A stretch of DNA of 64,000 nt from positions 9,714,501 through 9,778,500 of the forward strand of contig AP031352.1 in assembly GCA_037833965.1 (NCBI GenBank), given 5' to 3'. Within the stretch, counting starts at the first letter, position 1; each line of letters opens with the position of its first letter. This document shows positions 12,894-26,503 of this stretch, piece by piece. The DNA is from Marchantia polymorpha subsp. ruderalis (Eukaryota; Streptophyta; Marchantiopsida; Marchantiales; Marchantiaceae). Both the position numbers and the translations under genes were made by a program. The notes under the pieces are model-generated. The model saw only the letters and a program-made list of their open reading frames with translations. It was not told where the DNA came from and searched no databases.

Positions 12894-13705
12894 ACACACG
12901 ACCAGGATCGGTATCTCTGAACAAATCTTGCCTGCTAGTCAAAATTAACGAGTTTTGTTAAGCGTGGCACAAGCTCAGTCAATTCTGCCCCACTCGTTGT
13001 GTATCATTTCGCACCCCCGAAGGACATTCAATCACCTTTTTTGACGAAATCAACAACTCATTGACTGTCTGCTCTGTCGGACATGGCTCGATTTCTTCTC
13101 CACTCTTCGTGCGCGAGGAGTCTTCCACGTCGGCCTTATAGCATATTCGAGTCGTTGACCAGTCCTGGACAGTCGATCTTGTACGCTGGAGTTCCACACA
13201 GATGGTGTAGTGCAAGTCACAAATAGCCATGCTTTGCTGTTCACAAAATTGACGGCCAAAAAGGAGACGGCTCATTTTGATACTTCTCCGTAATGCCGTC
13301 AATTTTTTTTCTACAGGTACTCGTGCATTTCGAAGTTGTAGATACTTGCCTTAGCTCCAGTTTGAGATTGCCTTCGTGAATGTGCAATCTGCCGTGATGT
13401 GCTTTCGTTGCAAAGCCTAATATCGAGAAAAGAAATTCAAATCACGCAGATCTCCGACTGATGGCTGCAGTATTTTCACGTTCTATGGTGTTCTCATCCA
13501 TATATCTGTCTTCACCATGTTATGAATGTTATTTATGAAGTTGATGTGGAGATGTTTGAAGCAGCAGCAGTACACTCCTGACGCTCAGTATGTGATAGCA
13601 GGCTTGTTCTAGGTGCGCCAGATAGGAAGCTTGAGTTCGATGTGTATGCTGCTGCAGACACAAGGTTATGCTTATGTAGAACAAATGCTAAGCTGAAAAG
13701 TTTCA

Positions 13706-13905
13706 CTACTCTACGAAGAATTGAGATGTCGGTTTGTCCAGTATCTCCATACTGCCGGCAGTTTCCAGCTTATGCTGGAGCAAAGCTGGTCGCACCTCTT
13801 CTCTTCTTAGATCGATGACCTCACATCCTTTCCAGGACGAAAACTTTCCTACGGCTTTGTCAAGGTCGGTCTGGAACTGGTTTGGGGCGAAACAGTGCCA
13901 ACTAA
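13706..13905 (-). CDS. Possible terminal exon of an unrecognised gene or pseudogene
   Basis: The minus strand stays open and reads like coding sequence, with the blocks NQFQTDLDKAVGKFSSWKGC, VIDLRREEVRPALLQHKLE and ETAGSMEILDKP, and it ends at a TAG at 13706. AG acceptor candidates lie just upstream. Further upstream on the same strand, ~14105-14330 has two more coding-like pieces (ATVFELLHKKNPGVRK and DTFQDELKWMLERHFLFSG). These may be earlier exons, but the intervening frames contain stops. I recognise no family. A decayed gene is as likely as a live one. Confidence 0.25.
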
Positions 13906-14940
13906 TATACATCGTTTTTCCAAACACTTTCAGGAGACTACAAAATTGGCAGGAGTGACTGCAATGCACGAGAACTCATTCTTCCATTCAGTGCTGACCT
14001 TTTCAATCCCCCTCTTCAAGGAAGATCACGAAACCCGGGCATCCACCGAATATGCAAGCCTCAGGGGGTTTCTTCGAACTTGCGTTCGTTTCCACCTTTT
14101 ACATGAAGAAGAATGGCGAGAGATGAGTTTTCACAAAGTTATTGACTATGGTGCCAACTCCAGAAAAGAGGAAATGCCTTTCAAGCATCCATTTCAGTTC
14201 ATCCTGGAACGTGTCGCTCTTCGTCGTTGCAGACTTAATTAAAGTACGTGATTACTTCAGATGTTTTCCTCACTCCGGGATTTTTTTTGTGCAGCAGCTC
14301 AAACACTGTAGCGATGAGAACCTGGTTAGGATAGATTGAGCGTTTGTACATATTTGGGGTTCCATGAAGACTCTTTTGAGTAACGCAATACAAAGCAGTT
14401 GGTGTCAGTTGTGCCAGCTTCTGATATAAGCAACGTATTCTTAGAAGACGAAAAGGAAAGACGCACGCAGCTCAAAGCTCCCTATCAACACTTCGTTTTC
14501 TTGCTAGAGCTGTGGACCAGGTTCAAGACTTGTATACAGTAATAGCTTTGTATACTCTGGAAAGTTGAAACAAAAACTACTGTGTTTCAGATGTCAATAG
14601 GAAATACAAATGCTTGTCGGCTAAACGGGATCGACTGTATATTTGATGTCACCTGACGAGGCGCAAGAAGATTTCCAAACACTGTCAGCTTTTAACTGAA
14701 CAGTTTTCGAATGGGATATTTTATGAGTATCATGCCAAGAGCTCGCGGGCACAGAATGTCATGACCTTAGCAGATAAGTCTTGTAATGTGAACCGTATCT
14801 TGCTGAAACATGTGGATGGTCACATGGGACCCTGTCCAGCGTAGCTGTAGAAAATATAATTCCTCGTCAGCTGCTAACCAAGAAACTGTAGATTACATGG
14901 GTCGCATTACACAGAGAGCATAACATAAGTTTTTGCTGAG

Positions 14941-15053
14941 CAATCAAATCTGGGATATATTGCAACGGATGGTATGCCAGAAGAAATCCTGAGCTCTGTG
15001 CAAACGGAGGACCTGTCAGCCGAATGGGCTGAGTGGGCTGTGGAGATTATCAG
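14941..15053 (+). CDS. Possible internal exon, product unrecognised
   Basis: From about 14941 one plus-strand frame reads GYIATDGMPEEILSSVQ and then LSAEWAEWAVEIIR. It ends at a good 5' splice sequence (CAG then GTACTTG at 15054) and follows an AG. Codon choice looks coding. No partner exon was found with confidence, and I do not recognise the peptide. Confidence 0.22.
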
Positions 15054-18000
15054 GTACTTGCATGTTGATCATTGTACATAAAGATCGCATTGGCGGTGCA
15101 AAGATTTCAGATCGTAGTTTTTCGAGTTCCTCTTTCGCGCTCATCTACATCTGCCACGACTAGCAGGCTTTAGAGAGAAGAGAAGAACTTAATTGGTTTT
15201 CATATTCGAAGTAGGTGCCAAGATGGAGAACCAAACAGGAAGGGTGGAAGGTCACGACCGGCCAAGTCAATATGGATGAACGTGCCGATTCAGTCAAAGT
15301 CGATGAGAACACTGATCTTGTTGTTACCATGTTCGTGAGGACTACAGTTCAGCAGGACGACTTCATCTGTGTCCTTACTAGCTTCACAGTAGCATTCAGT
15401 AGCATTCACCATTCAATCGGATGGATGGCATTCAAGTAAAACTCACATGCTACTTACTGACGTTACATCTTCTTTGTAGAAGTCTTCATCGTTGAAGTTT
15501 CAAGTTTTTCATGGCAAACAAAGAGCTAACTCAGCTTGCGACCTGACTACGGTCAAGGAGGAGGATAGGAAGCTAGGCTCATGAGGATCTGTATGGCTAG
15601 AGATTTTTCCTTCTAATAATTCGCATGCTCCGTTGGCTCCGTTTGTCGTGTGACTGAGTCAAGGACATGGAGTGTACAGGGATCAACATTTTAATCAGGC
15701 AATCCCCGATGAGGATTGAAGTGCTGTACGTTTGGGAAACTGTGGCGCCAGGCTGTTTGTGTGCGCTTGAAACAAGAGTCCATCTGTCCATCTCAGTCCT
15801 CGACAGGAGCCGACCCGGGCTCGCCCGGCTTGCGGTGTCCAATTCTTCCCGTATCACCGTACTGAGATACTGAGAGATGGTCGTCAGCATGAGCAAAGCT
15901 CATGCCTCATGGACTCGTTTGGTTGGGCCTGGAACGGAGGAAAATGTTTTCCTCATTAGGCTACAGCCGGAACGAATTCCAGCAATTGTTTACCTGCGGA
16001 CGATGCAGCAGTGCGGTCATGTTTTGTGGTGTGCAAGGAAGCTTAGCTTTGAAGAATGTTGGAAATCCCACAGCAAACAACTTCTCGAATCTGACACAGA
16101 GCCAGCCGCGGCAAGGCCAGAACGCTGGACACAACGACGTCGAATTGGCTATACATGAATGAATGGTGGAGGTGGCAAGTGTGCGCACAATGAGGAGGGC
16201 CAAATCGCACCAACCGTACGTTCTGTGTACGTGAGCAGAAGTAAAGAAGCTCAGAATGCAAGTTTCTTGTTGGCCAGGCCTGCGGCTCTGGCTTGCCGAG
16301 AATTTTCTACAATTTCTTCGCTCTTGGCCAAACACAGGAACTAACCGTACAGTGGTTGTACTCGTCATGCACACCATTCTGCAAGAATGGAAACTTTACT
16401 GCAAGTCGTTGAGTAATTTCAAGCGAGCAGGGCTCAAGACTCCCCAATCCTGGTAATCACAGTGGAACAGGCAGGCAAAGATTTGCAGTGCTCCCCTAGT
16501 CTCAGGAGCCCGCGTCTCCTCGTAAGCCACAACAGCGATCCTCGAGACAGTCAACAAAGAGAATTCAGGGAACCTGGTCATCCGTGATCTCCAGTGCATC
16601 ACTTTGACCGTAGTAGTCTAAAGTTCTCTCGTCTCATGCCCAGAGGTTTGTTGCACTATGTGGAGTTCGATGGGTTGTTTGGATTCTTGGGGGTGGATGG
16701 AAGGAGCGGCTCATCGTGCTCTACTCTGGCCAGTATTCTTCCGATAAAAGTGATAAAAGTTGATGCAAATGTCAACACACTGTACGGATTTGGACACCGT
16801 AATTGACTGTGGATGTATTCCAGTCCGTAGTACGATGGTAGCTCATAGACTTGTCTCTCTTCTCCTCCAGGCCTCGGCTCTCTGACGAAGAATCATTTAT
16901 GGTTGCTGCTGTTCTCCATTTCTGTGCGACATGAATCGCAAAGAAGTCGACCTGTGCTGGTTTTCGATCAGCACATCCGACGGTGGGAACATTTCTCAAC
17001 TGCAATGCTCACCACTACTTTGAAGTTTGATCGGATCGGGAGGTCTTGGGATATGGAAGAGCACAAGTCCTGTACCCGGCAGAGGAGTCGAAGGAAATAA
17101 AGAACAGGAGAATAGTTCCACTTGGATGGATGAATGCGTCTCACCGATGCAGAGCACTAGTACAGGAAGGGAGACAAAGAGAGGAAATTTGGGCAATTTG
17201 TGACTGCTGTCGATCGTAGGCCCACCCGTAGAGCATCGTGATTGGGTCTTTGCTTCGGATGCGAGAGAGGTCCGTCGAATACACTCCCTCGAGTGCACTA
17301 TCTCCGTCTCTCTCATACAGCCGTCAAAGATGGCACAGATCTCGTAGAATTCACTAATCGACCAATTGGGTGGTCGGACTCTAATGCCACTTAGCCTAAT
17401 CCCCAGCTTTTAGCATGATCAATGGAAGAGTCTCGTTCAGGCTGAGAGAAGAGACATGGAGTTAGTCCTCCCTCGGAAACGGGGTACGAAACGAACAAAT
17501 TCGGTTGAGCGCGAAGGTTACGAGAGTGGGCACCACCGGGAGGATAAACTTTGTTAACCTGGAACAACAATTGCCCATGAATTCGGCGAGGTGACTTCAG
17601 AGATGGAGATGGTGACATTGCGGAATCCACAAGTTCGGCTCGGGGCCACCTAAAAGGTGATGGAATAAAAGTTATCAATTCCGAAACGGATTCCCAGGTG
17701 ACCGTCATCTTTGTCCTGAACAAGTAAGCGCAGATCTAGAGAAGCCCAGGCCAGAGAGGGTGGTTGGACAGACAAATCCAGGAGACATGGGCGGATAACG
17801 AGGATGACTATGGCGCATTCAAAAGCTTTTGGTGCTCGAGGATTCCGAGAATCCACAGCGTCGACAGAATACAGACTGCAATTGCGTCACTCGGAGTCAC
17901 TGGGCTACTACTCGACCGGCGAACTTCTTACTTATCCCGAGCGCATATCTATCTCTAGGCTTGTTCGCAGGACAAGGTGAGCACCTCCCTCCATCCCTCC

Positions 18001-18956
18001 CTCCATTCTTCCTCCCTCTATCCTGGTCAACAGCAACACCATCGAACAGTCGGCGCACCAGGACGCTACAAAACCTACCAGCATGTCCTCGAGGTTGACT
18101 TGCAACAAAGCATCTGTGGACCAACCTCGACACATTGACTCCGAGCAATTCAGAGCCAGCTTTGAGGTTTGAAACCTCCAGCAGCGCAGGCACGATGTGA
18201 TCGCCGACACTGCAAGCCAATCGGCTCGGCTCGGCTCGTCTTCTACCATGAACGTGACCCGCACTTTTGTCGACCTTTGTACTCCTGACTGACTACCCTC
18301 CATCTTTCTGACCACTCATGCATCCCATTCCCTCGCCTCCATCACAGTCGAATCTAGCAATGGTTGACACAAACTCTGCAGCTGCGATTTCCGAGCAGGA
18401 TTCCAGTTGATGATTATTATAAAAGCCTTCGACCAGGAACTCATCCTGCAGTAGCTCATGATTACAAGGCATTGGGGAACTACTGGACTTGACTAATTGA
18501 GCCCACGAGGCAAGGCTAGAAGAAGTTGCCTTGATGGACAGTCGTTCATTCATAGAGAGACCGAGTCGGTGAGAGATGCATGATGTGCATTGTCTAAGCA
18601 GCTCGTGATCAGCTCCGGTTGCACGCCTTTTGATTCACTGTAGGTATTGACGGGCTTTCTAAGATCTGCGACATCATTTATCGCGTCTGTCTGATAGAAC
18701 TTTAATGATTAGACGGACGCTTGTGCATCCACTCGCGGAGCACATGAGATGACAACAGAGACCACACGATCCCAAAATTTTGTGACCACTAGAGGCAAAA
18801 TGGGCAACGAGCAGGAAGTTCACATGCTCTGCAAGAAGAAGCACCCGGAGGAGGAGGAGGAAGAAGAATAAGAGGAATAAGAAGAAGTAGAACAAGGGGA
18901 GCAGCAGCAGCAGCAGACAACAGGCTCAGTGTCTGCTACAGAACCAAGCCGAATTT

Positions 18957-19288
18957 TAACTTCCAGTGTTTGGACACAGTCATGGGCACAGGCAAGACCC
19001 GCAGCAGATTCACCTTCACCATGCTCGTCATGCTCAAGAAGTTCGCAAAGCTATGGCTTGAGCTAGAGGTAAGAATTCGCGAAAAGAACAAGGCTCAGCG
19101 AGCTGAACCAGCCAACCAATCGACCAACCAGCCAGCCAACCAACAACTGCGGGACGAATGGTGGGCATTGGGGCCGGTCGAACAAAAGTCGGACGGCGCA
19201 CGGAGGAAGGAAGGAAGGAAGTAAGGTGGCGAGCTTGTGCCCGTGCCCGTGCTTGTCTTTTAGCAAGTCAACCGTGAGAAGGTCGTCT
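18957..19288 (+). CDS. Possible two-exon 3' end of a small gene
   Basis: A coding-like stretch reads MGTGKTRSRFTFTMLVMLKK and then FAKLWLELE. It ends at a consensus donor (GAG then GTAAGA at ~19069). A pyrimidine-rich acceptor (CTTTTAG at ~19256-19262) allows an in-phase second exon reading QVNREKVV and then a TAG. The sequence before it ends in a plausible acceptor (TTCCAG at ~18965). The product is not recognised and the rest of the gene was not found. Confidence 0.22.
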
Positions 19289-21350
19289 AGGAATTCTTCG
19301 GAAGTACAGTACGCAGGTCACATTCGGCCCCTTGTATAGACAAGAGAATAAGTATGACCTTTTGGCTTAAAAAGAGGCTGGTCATCATGGGAACCAAGAT
19401 CTTGTTCTCACATATTGTCTCGAACCTTTCAAAGAAGAGTAGTGGCAAGATCATCGAGTCAGAAAGCCCACCCATCCCATCCAGATTCCAGCCTCCATCC
19501 AGTTGCCTTGTTCTCATCGATTCACGGTCCAGAGTCCAGAGTGACGTACTTTCACAAGTTCAACTCCCCGTGGGAATAATTATTAAAGGACGCTGAACCG
19601 CACTTTCAGAACCAAATGAGGGTGGGGCCAGGCAGTGTACATCATTCCCCACTTTGTTCTTCCCCCGACTGACTACTGTCTACAGCCATCGTTCGAGCGA
19701 GCGAGCGAGAGAGAGTGAAAGAGAACAATTGCCATATTCTCACCACTACATACTTCTACATTCGCTTGATCCTATCCATATGCCATCGAGATGCAACGGT
19801 TCATTGCACCTGCATATGCCATATGCAAGTCGTCAGAGGCAATTTCAAGAGGAAGAAGAATCACTGACAACAAATTTCACAACGTGACGTGCCCCAGAGC
19901 CCAGCCACAAAGTGTCCTTTCCCTCTTGAGAATCTGATGCAGACCGCTCTCGATATGGTGTCGTCGACACACCACGACCGTTCCAAGTTTATATATCACG
20001 GCCAGGCAGGCATCTTCAGGAGCTTGAACAGTTATGGTTGTCAGTTGGACAGTTCTTTTAATCGGATCGGATCGTTTGAATGGCACGGACATGGCCTGAC
20101 ATGACAGATTTTGCTTCTTTTGCGCGGGTTCGGATAATTCTTCTTTTGCTTCGGATGTCACATGGCCAATGGCAAGCTGTTTAATGAGCTACAACTTCAT
20201 TCAGCTTTTCTTCTCTTCTGCTTTGCACTTATCCCCAATTTTCCAATTGCTGAATTTGTGTTCAGCAGATGCAGAAATTATTGCAGTGATTACAATAACA
20301 GACAACTGGTGACATGCAAGTCATCAAATGGATCACCGGAAGCAAGTGTCTTGTTTTGTGACAGAATTAACCAATACTTACTTTTCACTTGTTCCGCGGA
20401 GTTCTTCGTCATCATACTGAAGCCCGACGGTGCTCGGGAGCATATGGCATTCTCCACGGCACACACTCGGCATCTTCCACAGCTTCGCTTCTGCTGAAAC
20501 GCAACAAATTGGATTGTAAGGAACAAAGAATAAACGATTCAAATAATGATTAGTCCATCATTCCTCTGAATGCCGGCATACCACACCAGACGTCGATCAA
20601 AGGTCTATTCGTACGTCCAAGTCACGAGAACCATGCAGAACAGTCTTCTGCTGTTTTCCTTGAGCAGCACAGTGCCATGCCATGAGCAGGATGCACAGTT
20701 TTCAACCACACGTCTCTCACCAAGGAATGAAAAATGCCCTTTACAGCACGCACACTTCTCGACTGCATGTCTCACATGAAGAAATATTAAAACGCATGGA
20801 AACTTCCTTCGAGAATACGAATCGAAGGCAGTACATTCCCAGAAGGAGGGCCAAAGGAAAAGAGTAGAACTGGTGATTCTCTTCATAAGCCTCTCGTACT
20901 TCTCCCACTGTACCTTTAATGTTGCTTAATTCCAACTCATGGCGAGGGGTGGTAATGGGGTAAAGATAGTAATTAATATGCTTACTCAAATATCATCGGT
21001 CACACTATGGGACGAAGGTATCCAAATGTCCTATTTCATGAAGAATTCCGATGGGAAGAATGTTGTTGCTTATGGGTGGGTGTGCGAATGCAGTGACATA
21101 TATATCATTTTGACACCGTTGCGGTTATTCACATGGTTAGCGCTAACTACGCAGTTAATAGACCACGGTCTGAGATCATCCAGGGAGTTTGATTTGGATA
21201 TATATATTTGCGATTTTTAAAGCTCAGTATTTGGATTGTGTATGTGGTCAAGAATAGCCTTGCAGAGATGAGAAGTCTTTGAATCACCGATTGGGTTTGG
21301 CTTGACTGTAACTTCTCTTTTATGGTTTGTGTTTCCACAAAGTTTGATGT

Positions 21351-23900
21351 TTTAAAGTAGAATATTTTACTCTAATCTTATTAATTAGATTTGGGGGTGG
21401 AGAAAAACCGAAAAGAAACTTTGAGCGCAGCCCTTTGATATCGAATTATAAGCCAAAAGAAACCCAATCACAATCTTTGGATACGATGATTAATGATGCA
21501 AGATTATACTCCATATATAACATTGAAAATACTGTTGAAGCAAGTTGACTTAGGAAGAGTTTATATTTTCAGCCTTTGATACTATTTTGAAGTTTTTTAT
21601 GAAGGGATGAGGACTCAGAACTACAAGACGTGTAAGATCTTTAAAAAAGGAGAGTCTTCAGAGGAATAAATGCAAGTGGTCAAGTTGATTGAACTCACTA
21701 TTTAGATATGGAATATTGAACAAGTAGCTAAGATGTAGGTTGTGGAAATTATTTTGACTTTATTTTGAAAGATTTAGACTGTTGGAAGTAACCTGGATTT
21801 GTGATTACACTTGAAAATCTATGCATCAAGCTAACCTCCTACATATTGAGATGACGTAATGAAAAATAATTTTATCTAAATAGATTTCAAGATCTTCTTG
21901 AGACTATTTTATATCTTTTTTTCTGACAGCGAGGTTTAAGAAAGATAACATATAGATAGATAGCATATATTGAAAATTAATTTGATGTGATTAATCATGC
22001 AAGATTTTAAGAAAAATAAATACATCATGAATTATGAATATTTATATTTATCAAGTGAGACGTAAACTAAGATAAAATTTAAAAGATTAAATTGAATGAC
22101 CCCTATCTGTTGTATCATAGTCCTTCTAACATTTGGCTTAAAAAATTGAACTTTAAGTTGTTCCGTTTGCAAGTCAAGTAGTGATTGATAGACAAATGAG
22201 CAAACTTATTATGTTAAAACGGATTTTACATGATGTATCTAGAAAAAATAAGACAATTTAAAGCATTACAAAATTTGTAAAATTAATTTGAGAATTTTGA
22301 TGATCATAAGATTTATTAATTGACCATGGTCTCAAGTTGCATCGTGGATAGTGTGAATATTTTCCAAAATGGAAAGGTTACTTTAATCATATCATATACC
22401 AAAAAAATTTGAAGAATCAAGATGTAGTAAATCTTGTGCATTTTATGATACTTTAGTGTGAATAGATTGCAAATCTTGCTCGGTTTTTATTTATTATATA
22501 CATCCTAATGCTCTGATGAAGTTTAAAAAACTAGATAGAAGATTGTGTTGAAGAGATGAACATAAACAAGTTTTTAAAATTTGACTTTACTTTGAAGATA
22601 ACAATGATAGTTCAACATACTAACATATGTGTGTTGTTTTAAATATTCAGTGAAATCAAAGTATAATCATTATAAAGAAGAAAATCTAATTATTTGATTC
22701 AAAGTAATTCATATATGCAGTTATACATGTACATTATTTCATTCGATATGTGATTGTATTTGGGCATACTGTAATCAAATATCACTACATCATAATTATA
22801 CTTGTATCAATTATGAGCATGGTCAATGTTGAAGGTTGTATTTCACAACACCGTTATCATTGATTACATGACATCATTGATATGGATTAATATGGACATC
22901 ATAATAATTTTTTCATTCAAATGTATTGATGACATTTTTGGAAAATGAAATAAAAAACATCATCTGTTGTTAGCTTTGATACTTTGCTCATTTGATGCTG
23001 CATCAAACTTGTTGCATTATCAAGGCTCTAAGCATTATTTGATTGAATATTGATACATGATATCAATTGATGTTGAAGCTGATGGTCTAGAAAATATTAT
23101 ATAGGATGAAAAGAAGACAAAGCAAACATGGCTCAAAGAAAAATTAGATGAAATAATAATGGATGGTTATGAATGTTAGTAGATTATCAATTATACCGTC
23201 AAGCATTTCTAGCATCAATTTTTCCGTACGTTTGTTTTATAACGGTACAAATCCAGACATATACGCAATCATTCGTGGAGTGGACGAGAGTTTTCGATTT
23301 AGAAAGACATGTTATTTGTATATGTGTGTACTCAAAGGTAGAGTATTGATCATGACATTTGAAACAATGGCTATTTTAAGCATATATATTCTTTGTGTTT
23401 TGGAACCTCATGACAAGTGGATATTGATCTTCATTGTTACGAATTTCATGTTGGTGATCAATGTTAATTTCAACAGAATCTAGTAATCATTTTGAATTTT
23501 TCTCTTCTTCACATGATTCTAAATCTTAAGTATTAGAGGGAGAGGGTAGTGATTGTACAATTGGAAAGACAATGAGCGTAACTGTCTGTCATGTCACAAT
23601 CTAAACATCATTGGTATTACTATACTACTAATGTTTCAGGCTTGAAAATTGTAGATATCTTCTTATTCTCCGAGAGTATGACATACGCCATCAATGCATT
23701 GACTAGCAGCAACATCGCTGTAGGTGTTCTTTTTCTCAATTAGTAGTCAAGCCGGTCCTACCGTTACAGTGTTTAGTATACCAATAATGGGGAGACGTAG
23801 TACCTGGACTTTAGACTTTAGCTCTACCAAAGGCATTTGTTGTTGATTAGATGGAATGTCAGATTAACTTGACCAAACTTCAGACGAGGCTTGTGGTAAC
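21351..23900. other. AT-rich repeat-like block
   Basis: Base composition drops abruptly to strongly AT-rich, like the confirmed retroelement remnant near 54-57 kb. All frames are broken, apart from one 106-codon frame at 23163-23483 with no recognised domain. It is probably decayed transposable-element sequence, but no diagnostic motif was found. Confidence 0.4.
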
Positions 23901-26095
23901 CTTGCCTTCTGTATTACGACACATGTAATGTGATGACATATATATGTGCAGGAGAAGCTCAAAGTTTCAGTCGACCAATTTAGCAGGATTCATACTGTAC
24001 TCCTTTCATCAGATTTTACGCCAGGTATTCGACGGAGGCTGAGTATGTGCCTTGCAGTTGCATTCTGTATTCACCGCTCACAGGTCGATCCCAATCGAGA
24101 CAGGCATTCATTCCTCCGCGCTCCTCACTCCTTGCGTCGCCTCTTCCTGAAAGAACACTGATGCACGAGGTTCTGCTCCTTCCACTGGTGGTACCGGCAC
24201 CATGCAACGAAGATCATTATTCTGCATCAAACTGAGCTTCTTAACCTGTCTCCAGAACTACGACAGAACAGCACCAGTCCGAGAGGAAAACATGGTTAAC
24301 AATATGATGGATGATTGACCTCAGAGTAGAATAGACAGGGGAAGTCTCGGTCCTCAGGAACTCTACTAGAGCGATGAGCAAAATGCATCAGAATAAAGAG
24401 GAGGAGGTTGTGTATGGACGGTAAAAATGTAGATTTTTTGGCCACATTGTATCAAGGCACATTCTTTATAAACTAGTGATTCGACATCTCGCATAATGAT
24501 CGACAGACGGTCATTCAGTTACTAGTAATACAGTAAGCCAGACATGCTGCTGCATAAGTCGCTGCGAGGGTATGTTTACTATCTTCCCTCAAAGGCTGAT
24601 GCACCGAATAAAAGTTCTGACTGTGTGTTACAGAACGATCAAGTTTAAACAGAAGTCACTGCCTGGTGCTGATGAGCCACATCACCGGCAGAAAGGCTGC
24701 CCAATTAATAGGTTTACACAAGACGACAGTCAAGAACGACTCTAGAAACGGACGCATTGCACTTTGATAGATATGGCAAACGTCTTGTGCACCGTATGTG
24801 CGTTCTCGTTTTGTCGATTCTAGTTCACTACGACGTGAATGGATCTGATCATTTGTCCTGACATCGAGGACGGAGATAAATCTCTGTTACGCCGAGTGCC
24901 TCCGCACGTTACCTTCAGAACATTGTTTGAGTACCATGCTTGCAAATCGGATGATCATTCACTGGATAATTGACTACTGTCCCTTCTAAATAGTCTCGGC
25001 CAGTGCCTTAAAAACTGCAGAGACCGTTAACACGGAAGTAAGAAAACTCCTTTGTAACAATCCCACGGATCCTGCTCAATTGGTTTGCATTTCGTATGAA
25101 GATATCCCGTCCAAGAATGTTCTCAAGAATCGATCATCCCCAGATTGCCATTGTCTCGTACTGCGAAATTCAGAGCAGATTTCTTATAGTTGTTAAAACA
25201 TCTACGATCTGAGTGGATTCTTTCAGCAATACGCTGCATGAGCTTGAGATTTAAGGCGGGAAGCATGCATGAACATACTCCACCCAATTGTTGTAGATCC
25301 CCTCGCCATGCTTTCTTATAATCAACGAGACCAGATATTTCAGCTGTCAGGAAGCCTTGTGATTTCTCTTAGATGAACAATGCTCTTGACAGAGCTCACT
25401 TGTATTCCCTGCTGAGACCCTGTATACCCTGTGCATCGAAAGTAAAAGGTGGGCAAGCCCAATGAGCATTTGCGGCGAAACGTCTAGAAAGAAGTCTTCG
25501 ATCGAGTACAGTTGCTTCGATCACAGCAAGTGCTGACCTGTGGCCTTCGCAGTGAGAACTTCATCTGGACATGGGTACTCTCTCTGCACTTGAGCCGACA
25601 TGGACCATCATCAAACAGCACACTGACAAACGGCATTGGCAGAAGAGTTGCTCCTTGCGTGGATCTCAGCTGAGTTTGTAAGTTCCAATCCTCATGTCCA
25701 GTCGTGGCACAGCAGTGATCGAAATCCAAACTGTTCTGATGGTCTACAACAAACTCCGATCCTGAGCATCTTACTTTTTTTGACCACTGGACTCATAAGT
25801 TTGCACATGATTCCAACCCGTACTTAACAGCAAGCACGGCCTCAAAACGTGCAAATTCCTCTGAGTTCATTCAAGACGTTAGGATGGCAGAAACCGTGAC
25901 AGCTCCCATTGCAGCCCTCGCAGGGCCTGCTCATACTTCGAAGTCTGACTTCCTGTTTGACATCCTGGAAGATACAGTACAAACACATGGCCTTAAACCC
26001 GTATGCTTGTCAGTAGGACGGGCACCATCTCCATCCCCGATCCTACTGCCCTTGAGAAGTCAAATTACAGCAGTAGTTCACAAACAGAAGCTCCA

Positions 26096-26325
26096 TGGAC
26101 GTCGCGAGGGAAAGGGAAGGGCAGAATTAGGAGGTGTGCGAGTCTCTCCCAGTCCCCGAGATCCCCGAGGTTGACAGCGTCCAGAAACCGTTCAGCAGCT
26201 TCCGTATCGTACAGGACTGTATGTGACATTTTCGTGTACTGCTCGATCAACTGCCGACTGGCGAGATTTGCCTCGACGAGGATCATCATGTCAGTGGTTC
26301 TTACATCGCTGTCTGTCACCTCCAG
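26096..26325 (-). CDS. Possible exon, product unrecognised
   Basis: The minus strand is open with coding-like codon use, including the blocks TTDMMILVEANLASRQLIEQ, TVLYDTEAAERFLDAV and LGDLGDWERLAHLL. The frame runs on to a TAA near 26065. It starts near a possible splice site (TTCTGGAG then GTGACAG at ~26325). Overlapping plus-strand frames exist but look less protein-like. No family is recognised and no partner exons were found. Confidence 0.25.
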
Positions 26326-26475
26326 AATTAAACTTTGGAAAGTCGACTGAACGTACAAGGCTACTGCTCCTACAGTACTCCAGCAACCAAACAGTGTTCG
26401 ACGTGATTGTTTGAATTCGCTAGAGGTTGGGGTCAATTTGTGTCGGCTGGTATTGCCAGCTGGCAGGCTGGCACC

Positions 26476-26503
26476 AAACGACCGCTGGTGCTAGCGGTCG
26501 TTT
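26476..26503. repeat. Perfect 11-bp inverted repeat (hairpin)
   Basis: The arms AAACGACCGCT (26476-26486) and AGCGGTCGTTT (26493-26503) are perfect complements around a 6-base loop. They may be a hairpin in a transcript or a remnant of a small transposon. No function can be inferred. Confidence 0.6.

Larger units (their letters stand above)
12894..21350. other. Intergenic region with a few candidate exons
   Basis: The base composition is intermediate. Short frames overlap on both strands and none gives a recognised protein. Three stretches look exon-like and are listed separately (13706-13905 minus, 14941-15053 plus, 18957-19288 plus). Simple repeats occur at about 17990-18020 (CCCT), 18848-18870 (GAG/GAA) and 18901-18915 (CAG). 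The rest holds nothing that I can support. Confidence 0.45.

Noticed and set aside
18674-18895. Minus-strand ORF with a leucine/phenylalanine-rich start
   Set aside because: The hydrophobic run is the translation of a GAA/GAG simple repeat on the other strand, not a signal peptide.
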